Source of the DNA: an uncultured Aquimarina sp.
GTDB taxonomy: Bacteria > Bacteroidota > Bacteroidia > Flavobacteriales > Flavobacteriaceae
DNA length: 64,000 bases
NCBI RefSeq assembly: GCF_947492965.1
Contig: NZ_CANLOZ010000004.1
Location: forward strand, 310,001-374,000
Direction: 5' to 3'
Shown here: positions 59,219 to 64,000 of the stretch, in pieces
Layout of the letters: each line of letters starts with the position of its first letter
Numbering within the stretch: the first letter of the stretch is position 1
Made by a program: the position numbers and the translations under genes
The notes under the pieces: model-generated
What the model was told of the DNA's origin: nothing
What the model saw: only the letters and a program-made list of their open reading frames with translations
The model's database searches: none

Positions 59219-60304
59219 TTATGACGGATTGTAAATTACTCCAGAAGATGAATTTGTTTTTGCGCCTGTTACCGAACTTAAGCAATTCGCCTCATTTCTT
59301 TCTCGTAATACACCCATAAATGCGAATATTAAAGCTTCTTTGAAATCAATAATAGCTTCGGTAGGAGTAATTACTTTACAAAAGCTATGAGTTTTGTTTT
59401 CTAAAGTTTCTATTAAAAAATCATTTTTAGCACCTCCACCCGTGATCAGAAGTGTTGAACCTTGTTTATTGGTTTGTTTGACAGCATTAGCAATTTGTTC
59501 GGCTATATGGTGTATCGATGTATGTAATAAATTTTCGGTGGTGTCCTGAGTGTTTTTAATGATGGGAAGCATCTTTTCTTGAAACCATTCAAAACCAAGG
59601 GATTTAGGATACGACTTTTTGTAGTAGTCTAGTTCGTTTAGTGATTTCAGTAATTTTTCGTTTAAAGATCCGTTTCTGGATAGATTTCCTTTATCATCAT
59701 ACTCCAGCTGAATGGTTCCGCAAATATGATTTAATAACATATTTGCTGGAGAAATATCATATGCGATTCTTTTCTGGTGTAATTCAAAAGAAATATTGGC
59801 AATTCCTCCAAGGTTTAAACAGAAATCATATTCATGAAATAATAATAAATCTCCGATTGGTACTAAAGGAGCTCCTTGGCCACCGAGTGCTACGTCATTT
59901 GTCCTGAAATCACAAATTACTTTTTGCTCACTAGCATTGGCAATATGTTGCCCAGAACCAATTTGATAAGTAATACCAATTTCTGGCTGATGAAAAACCG
60001 TGTGTCCATGACTAGCAATAAAATCTGGATCTAAGTCATAACGCTCTGTAAATGTCTTTACTTGTTTACCTAACCATGTACCATATTCATTATGAAAAGC
60101 CAAAAGTTCAACAGGATTTAAGTGGATAGAATTCTTGAGTTTTTGTTTGAGTTCCGGAGAATAGGAAACATCAGATGTTTTTTCTATGGAAAAAGACCAT
60201 CCTTTTGTGTTTTTTGTAAAGTGACAATAAGCAATATCTAAACCATCTAAGGATGTGCCAGACATGAGTCCAATTACTTTATATGTTGAAGGGTTTGTAA
60301 GCAT
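59219..60304 (-). CDS. anmK: Anhydro-N-acetylmuramic acid kinase
   Basis: 361-residue ASKHA kinase that phosphorylates 1,6-anhydro-MurNAc during cell-wall recycling. Motifs: IGLMSGTSLDGLDIA at the N-terminus, ASHGHTVFHQP, IGSGQHIANA, CDFRTNDVALGGQGAPLVP, LNLGGIANIS and the ATP-binding LLITGGGAKNDFL. Full length. The ATG giving MLTNPSTYKVIG is used instead of a TTG four codons upstream. Single gene between udk and an unknown secreted protein. Confidence 0.94.
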   Translation of the reverse strand: MLTNPSTYKVIGLMSGTSLDGLDIAYCHFTKNTKGWSFSIEKTSDVSYSPELKQKLKNSIHLNPVELLAFHNEYGTWLGKQVKTFTERYDLDPDFIASHGHTVFHQPEIGITYQIGSGQHIANASEQKVICDFRTNDVALGGQGAPLVPIGDLLLFHEYDFCLNLGGIANISFELHQKRIAYDISPANMLLNHICGTIQLEYDDKGNLSRNGSLNEKLLKSLNELDYYKKSYPKSLGFEWFQEKMLPIIKNTQDTTENLLHTSIHHIAEQIANAVKQTNKQGSTLLITGGGAKNDFLIETLENKTHSFCKVITPTEAIIDFKEALIFAFMGVLRERNEANCLSSVTGAKTNSSSGVIYNPS

Positions 60305-60409
60305 TTGTGATCGCAAAATAGAACATTTTGATTAATATTTTGACCGAAATATGGGATTTACATGAGCCAAAATTTCCGAAAATGTTTAATTTGTTCGTGA
60401 TGGACTCTT

Positions 60410-61162
60410 TTAGTTGTATTTGTTGATATATTGAAGATCCAATTTTTCTGGATTGATTTCTACGATAGCTTTTTTGTAATAGAAATCGATAATTTCATTT
60501 TCCAGATATCGTTTAATTTGATCCACACTCTTCTTTTTGTAAACAGAGAATACATATCCGGCTTGCGCTTTTTTAAACTCGGTAATTAATTCATCTGGAT
60601 TTTCCACAACATTAATTCCTTTATAAGTATCGAACTTTTTTTTCATCCATCTATGACTCGCTAATCTAATCAAACTTTTCTGTCGTTCACTGCTTAAAAA
60701 TTCTATTTCTTTTATATTGGTGGAGTCTGTTTTTTTTATGCGATCTACTGCGGTTTTTGCTTTTATGAATTGTCTTTCGAGTTTGAAATCAATTTTTTTC
60801 ATATCTCTTTTTAGTTTCTCCACTACATCATAAAGTGCCCCGTTATACATAATAACAAACGCTTCATAATCGTACAGGGCATCTAGAAATACAATCGCCT
60901 TTCTTTTATAAACTCTAGGAAAAGCTTGGCTTTTAGCGTCCTTAAAAAGCTTGTTAATTCCAGTTTGTATTTCTTCGGGTATGCCAGAAAACTTAGGTCC
61001 GTTTTTAATAGTTCGAAGTTGTTCGGTTATCTGTAGCCGTGTTCCCTTAAAAACTTGAGACTTGTACTTAAATCTATATCGATTAGGAGAAAGATCTTCT
61101 ATATCTTGATTGTAAGCACTAATGCTTATAAAAAGTAGTACAAAAAATAAAGAAGATTTCAT
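60410..61162 (-). CDS. Secreted hypothetical protein, basic (250 aa)
   Basis: Signal peptide (MKSSLFFVLLFISISAYNQ) followed by a very Lys/Arg-rich, mostly helical protein (EKLKRDMKKIDFKLERQFIKAK; SHRWMKKKFDTYKG). No cysteines or known domain motifs. Aromatic residues are frequent in the C-terminal third (DFYYKKAIVEIN). I recognise no family. The leader contains a strong hairpin and a TATCTTTG promoter box. It stands alone downstream of the cytochrome c gene. Confidence 0.65.
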   Translation of the reverse strand: MKSSLFFVLLFISISAYNQDIEDLSPNRYRFKYKSQVFKGTRLQITEQLRTIKNGPKFSGIPEEIQTGINKLFKDAKSQAFPRVYKRKAIVFLDALYDYEAFVIMYNGALYDVVEKLKRDMKKIDFKLERQFIKAKTAVDRIKKTDSTNIKEIEFLSSERQKSLIRLASHRWMKKKFDTYKGINVVENPDELITEFKKAQAGYVFSVYKKKSVDQIKRYLENEIIDFYYKKAIVEINPEKLDLQYINKYN

Positions 61163-61189
61163 CTATTTGTATTTTACCATTCTTTACCC

Positions 61190-61215
61190 ATAAAAACTTA
61201 GAAGTAAGTTTTTAT
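61190..61215 (-). repeat. Perfect 11-bp hairpin in the leader of the basic secreted protein gene
   Basis: ATAAAAACTTA/TAAGTTTTTAT arms (61190-61200, 61205-61215) with a GAAG loop. It lies just downstream of the TATCTTTG box, so it would form at the very 5' end of that transcript. It could also serve as an A/T-tract terminator for the cytochrome c unit. Confidence 0.5.
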
Positions 61216-61221
61216 AATATA

Positions 61222-61229
61222 CAAAGATA
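61222..61229 (-). promoter_or_regulatory. -7 box of the basic secreted protein gene
   Basis: TATCTTTG on the minus strand (61229 to 61222) matches TAnnTTTG, 59 nt before the ATG. The -33 element is not clear. Confidence 0.4.
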
Positions 61230-61302
61230 GTAACGTAAAGTTTAGGAGTATTGTTATCCTTGGTTTTTGAAAAATGGAAATTCAGAAATAAACAGTGTTC
61301 AT

Positions 61303-61761
61303 TTATCGTTTAACAGATTTTACTTCTTCTACAGTAACCATTTTGCTTTGTTTGTTTCCCCAGCTATTCATAATATAGTTCATAACATCCGCAATTTCTT
61401 CATCTTCCAAACCTAATGAAGTCATAGCGTTATTGTATGTTTCCCCATTCACAGTTATAGGCCCGTTTAGACCATATTTTATAGAATGAATACTTTGTTC
61501 TCTTTTGTTTGTTAACCAATCCGAACCAGCTAATGGTGGAAAAACTTTTGGAGTACCTTTTCCATCTGGTAAGTGACATTGCATACAAAAATCAGTATAT
61601 ATTTCTTCTCCTCGTTCGATACTCTTGGAAAGATCTGTTTCCTGAGTATCTGGAATTACATTATACTCTTCAACATTCTTATGCTGTTTCGCTAGTAACG
61701 AAATACAACAGATGAGCGAAACTATTTCTAAAATTATGATTTGTTTGATTTGTTTTTTCAT
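61303..61761 (-). CDS. Monohaem c-type cytochrome
   Basis: 152-residue secreted or membrane-anchored cytochrome c. An N-terminal hydrophobic segment (IIILEIVSLICCISLL) is followed by one haem site CMQCH (~60-64), then PDGKGTPKVFPPLAGSDWL and a C-terminal axial-Met candidate in YNNAMTSLG. It lies 17 bp downstream of the PQQ sugar dehydrogenase gene on the same strand, so it is the likely electron acceptor for that enzyme, passing electrons to the respiratory chain. Confidence 0.88.
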   Translation of the reverse strand: MKKQIKQIIILEIVSLICCISLLAKQHKNVEEYNVIPDTQETDLSKSIERGEEIYTDFCMQCHLPDGKGTPKVFPPLAGSDWLTNKREQSIHSIKYGLNGPITVNGETYNNAMTSLGLEDEEIADVMNYIMNSWGNKQSKMVTVEEVKSVKR

Positions 61762-61778
61762 GTGAAAAATATCAGATA

Positions 61779-62897
61779 TTACTTAGGAACTATTTTTACA
61801 ATCCCTTTATTTTCAACTGCTACATAAATATATCCGTCAGGACCTTGACGTACATTACGTACACGACCTATACCATCAAGTAATTTTTTTCTGCCAATTA
61901 CTTTGTTTTTGTCTAGTTCTACCAGTTCTAGATATTGAAATTTAAGAGATCCTACTAATAGATCATTTTTCCAATCGGGATATATGTCACTAGTTACAAA
62001 GTCCATTCCACTTGGTGCGATAGAAGGAACCCAATAGTATAGAGGTTGTTCCATACCTTCTTTACTCGTAATATCTGTTATAGAAGTTCCGCTATAATTA
62101 ATTCCATAGGTAATTACTGGCCATCCATAATTTAAACCTTTTTCTATGATGTTAATTTCATCACCTCCTCTAGGACCATGTTCATGAACCCAAATTTTTC
62201 CAGTAGTAGGATGAATTGCCATTCCTTGTGGATTTCTATGTCCAAAAGAAAATATAGCTTTTTTTGATGTCTGGTGGTTTACAAAAGGGTTATCATTTGG
62301 GATGCTGCCATTATCTTGTAATCGATATATTTTTCCTCCATCTCTAGTAATATCTTGGGGATTCTCGTCTCTATTACCACGATCTCCAATACTAAAATAT
62401 ACATATCCATCATCGTCAAATTCTATTCTGGATCCAAAATGGTGACCACGAGTGGTATTAGGATCACCTTTATATAAAGTTTCTATAGACGTTAGTTGAT
62501 CATTTTGCAGTTTAGCTCTTATTAACGCTGTGTTTCCACCTTTTTCAGAACCTTCTTTAGAAGAATAGGTAATATATAACCAACCATTTTTGCTATACTC
62601 TGGATGTAACTCTATATCTAGTAATCCACCTTGATTTCTATTATAGACTTCTGGAATATTGCCAATAGTTTTTTTAATGCCATCTTTATAATGAATCAGT
62701 TCTCCTTTTTTTTCGGTTATAAGCATACTGCCATCAGGAAGCCAGACCATTCCCCAAGGAATTTCTAAATCAGGAACTATAATCTCAGTCGTATAATTAT
62801 TGGGGTCAGGATCAATTGTAATATCATTTTTCTTTTCTTGAGCACAAGAGAGAAGAGCGGATAAAATAACGGTTTTAAGTATTAAAAAGTTTCTCAT
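61779..62897 (-). CDS. PQQ-dependent soluble sugar (aldose) dehydrogenase
   Basis: 372-residue periplasmic beta-propeller of the Asd/YliI group. The signal ends in a lipobox-like LLSC (Cys18). Motifs: IPWGMVWLPDGSMLITEKKG, GGLLDIELHP, RGHHFGSRIEFDDDGYVYFS, FGHRNPQGMAIHP and EHGPRGGDEINI with the catalytic His and Arg/Asp residues of soluble glucose dehydrogenases. It oxidises aldoses with PQQ as cofactor; no PQQ synthesis genes are in the window. Co-transcribed with the cytochrome c gene. Confidence 0.88.
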   Translation of the reverse strand: MRNFLILKTVILSALLSCAQEKKNDITIDPDPNNYTTEIIVPDLEIPWGMVWLPDGSMLITEKKGELIHYKDGIKKTIGNIPEVYNRNQGGLLDIELHPEYSKNGWLYITYSSKEGSEKGGNTALIRAKLQNDQLTSIETLYKGDPNTTRGHHFGSRIEFDDDGYVYFSIGDRGNRDENPQDITRDGGKIYRLQDNGSIPNDNPFVNHQTSKKAIFSFGHRNPQGMAIHPTTGKIWVHEHGPRGGDEINIIEKGLNYGWPVITYGINYSGTSITDITSKEGMEQPLYYWVPSIAPSGMDFVTSDIYPDWKNDLLVGSLKFQYLELVELDKNKVIGRKKLLDGIGRVRNVRQGPDGYIYVAVENKGIVKIVPK

Positions 62898-62942
62898 TAT
62901 AATGTCTTGTGTTTACGATAGAAAAGTACAAATATTTTTTAT

Positions 62943-64000
62943 TTATAATCTATATTTTATGTTAATGCCACCATACATATTAAAAGGTAATCCCGGATAA
63001 AAATATCTAGGAGCATTACCACCAAATCCGCGAGCATTAATTTGTAATTGTGCTGTGTAAATATTATCCAAGATATTATTAGCTCCTAAAAAAATATCAT
63101 AAAAAATGTGTGATCCAATCTGATTTTGATATCCTATTTTACCATTAAGTAATTCATAGCTATCACTATAAACGGTATTAGCATCATTAGCAGGTATCTG
63201 TCCAACTTGTTGGAAATTAAGATTACCATAGACACCTTTTTTTGTGATATAATCTAATCCAATATTCACTACATGCGAAGGTACTCCTGTTAGATCATTC
63301 CCAGAGAAATCATTATCAAGATCTATGAATTCATCAAACTGGAAATCATTGATAGTACCATTAAAGTAAAGAAGCAACTGCTTTTGTTTGGATTGGTATA
63401 GTTGATAATTTATTGATCCTTCTATACCATTATGCGTTGTTTTACCTGCATTAATAGCAAAAAAAATATCTTCTTCTGTTCTGCGAGAAACCAATAAGTC
63501 TCTTACTCGTAATGAATAGATAGAAAAAGTACCATATAATTTATTGTCAAATAATTGGTATCGAGTTCCTATTTCATAATTCCAGCCTATCTCAGGTTTT
63601 ATATTTGCATTAAATTCTCCATCGGGCAGTAAGGTTTCTGCGCTGGTGGGTGTAGAAAAACCGTGTGCAATATTTCCAAAAATGATAACGCTATTATTTA
63701 GCTCATAATTAGCACCTATTTTCGGAGATAAAACAGGATCGAAATCAAAATCTCCAGAGCTATCCTCATTGTTTGTAAACAAGTCTTCAACTTCAAAAAA
63801 CGTTTGATTTAAATGAACCCCTAAATTAAAGGTCAGTTTGGGAGTGAACTCCAAATTAGATTCTAGGAAAAGATTATAATAATTTCTTTTTTCATCTAGA
63901 TCAGAGAGTTGCTCGCCTAATACACTTCCGGTTCCAATCGGGAAGTCTTCATATAGGTTTTCAAAGGTTTTACTATTGTAATTGTCAAAGAATAGTTCAC
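62943..64000 (-). CDS. TonB-dependent receptor (3' part; 5' end beyond window)
   Basis: C-terminal part of a TonB-dependent outer-membrane receptor: long beta-strand-rich barrel sequence (IFGNIAHGFSTPTSAETLLP; GIEGSINYQLYQ; DIFLGANNILDNIYTAQL), ending in an aromatic C-terminus (GINIKYRL). The frame is open to the right edge of the window, so at least 350 residues are present and the plug and signal peptide lie beyond it. It is 45 bp upstream of the PQQ dehydrogenase gene on the same strand, and could share its transcript. The substrate is not inferable. Confidence 0.85.
   Translation of the reverse strand, partial: ELFFDNYNSKTFENLYEDFPIGTGSVLGEQLSDLDEKRNYYNLFLESNLEFTPKLTFNLGVHLNQTFFEVEDLFTNNEDSSGDFDFDPVLSPKIGANYELNNSVIIFGNIAHGFSTPTSAETLLPDGEFNANIKPEIGWNYEIGTRYQLFDNKLYGTFSIYSLRVRDLLVSRRTEEDIFFAINAGKTTHNGIEGSINYQLYQSKQKQLLLYFNGTINDFQFDEFIDLDNDFSGNDLTGVPSHVVNIGLDYITKKGVYGNLNFQQVGQIPANDANTVYSDSYELLNGKIGYQNQIGSHIFYDIFLGANNILDNIYTAQLQINARGFGGNAPRYFYPGLPFNMYGGINIKYRL

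Noticed and set aside
1-64000. tRNA, rRNA, CRISPR, insertion sequence, phage or attachment sites
   Set aside because: No T-loop-like tRNA signatures, rRNA stretches, regularly spaced repeats, transposase/integrase motifs or flanking direct repeats were recognised by eye; a tRNA or covariance-model scan was not possible.

Overview
The window is AT-rich chromosomal DNA from a member of the Bacteroidota, almost certainly the family Flavobacteriaceae (a marine Aquimarina-like genome would fit, but I cannot fix the genus). The evidence is a gliding-motility PPIase (GldI), a parA-parB-DUF5683-dapB-lepB-WbqC-DUF6122 block, a udk-divIC-mutA...scpA block, TonB/STN receptors with FecR and ECF sigma factors, many Bacteroidota-type lipoproteins, and housekeeping promoters of the TTG-N19-TAnnTTTG form. 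There are no rRNA or tRNA genes, insertion sequences, CRISPR arrays or phage genes, so this is mostly ordinary chromosome with a few accessory modules.

Layout. 1-16.5 kb: a 5'-truncated class V aminotransferase, a small unknown protein, two secreted amidohydrolase-like proteins, a DUF3810 membrane protein, dipeptidase pepD, the DHH phosphoesterase-gldI-cyclophilin/FKBP operon, a PhoD-like phosphatase, ndk, an orphan TPR histidine kinase and an acidic unknown protein. 16.5-25.5 kb: the most interesting region, a cell-surface signalling unit (STN-TonB receptor, FecR anti-sigma factor, ECF sigma factor) next to three lipoproteins built from Cys-rich PKD-like repeats. A two-part promoter motif, (G)GGGTRGGGTA-N14-CGTTT, lies upstream of fecR and of each of the three lipoprotein genes and nowhere else that I could see in the window. 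The simplest reading is that the sigma factor directs its own fecR-receptor operon and the three lipoproteins. 25.7-34.8 kb: a thioesterase, a 52-residue double-glycine leader peptide, recF with DUF721 and lipocalin-like partners, a TPR membrane protein, ribH, a small membrane protein, mutL, two rhomboids and an EEP-family hydrolase. 34.9-38.7 kb: a TPR-AAA+ ATPase followed with almost no gap by two paralogous TPR-plus-six-TM proteins.

38.7-49.6 kb (minus strand): an unknown lipoprotein, the parAB/dapB/lepB block, an outer-membrane barrel protein and a large M16 peptidase. 49.8-53.4 kb: a short-chain dehydrogenase preceded by a perfect 40-bp palindrome, and a CapK-like adenylating enzyme with a sugar-transfer ATP-grasp protein. 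53.6-60.3 kb: both methylmalonyl-CoA mutase subunits, a DivIC/FtsB protein, uridine kinase and anhydro-MurNAc kinase. 60.4-64 kb: a secreted unknown protein, a cytochrome c plus PQQ sugar dehydrogenase pair, and a TonB receptor truncated by the window edge.

Family names come from recognising motifs in the translations. No database search was run, so functions of the weaker calls are inference.
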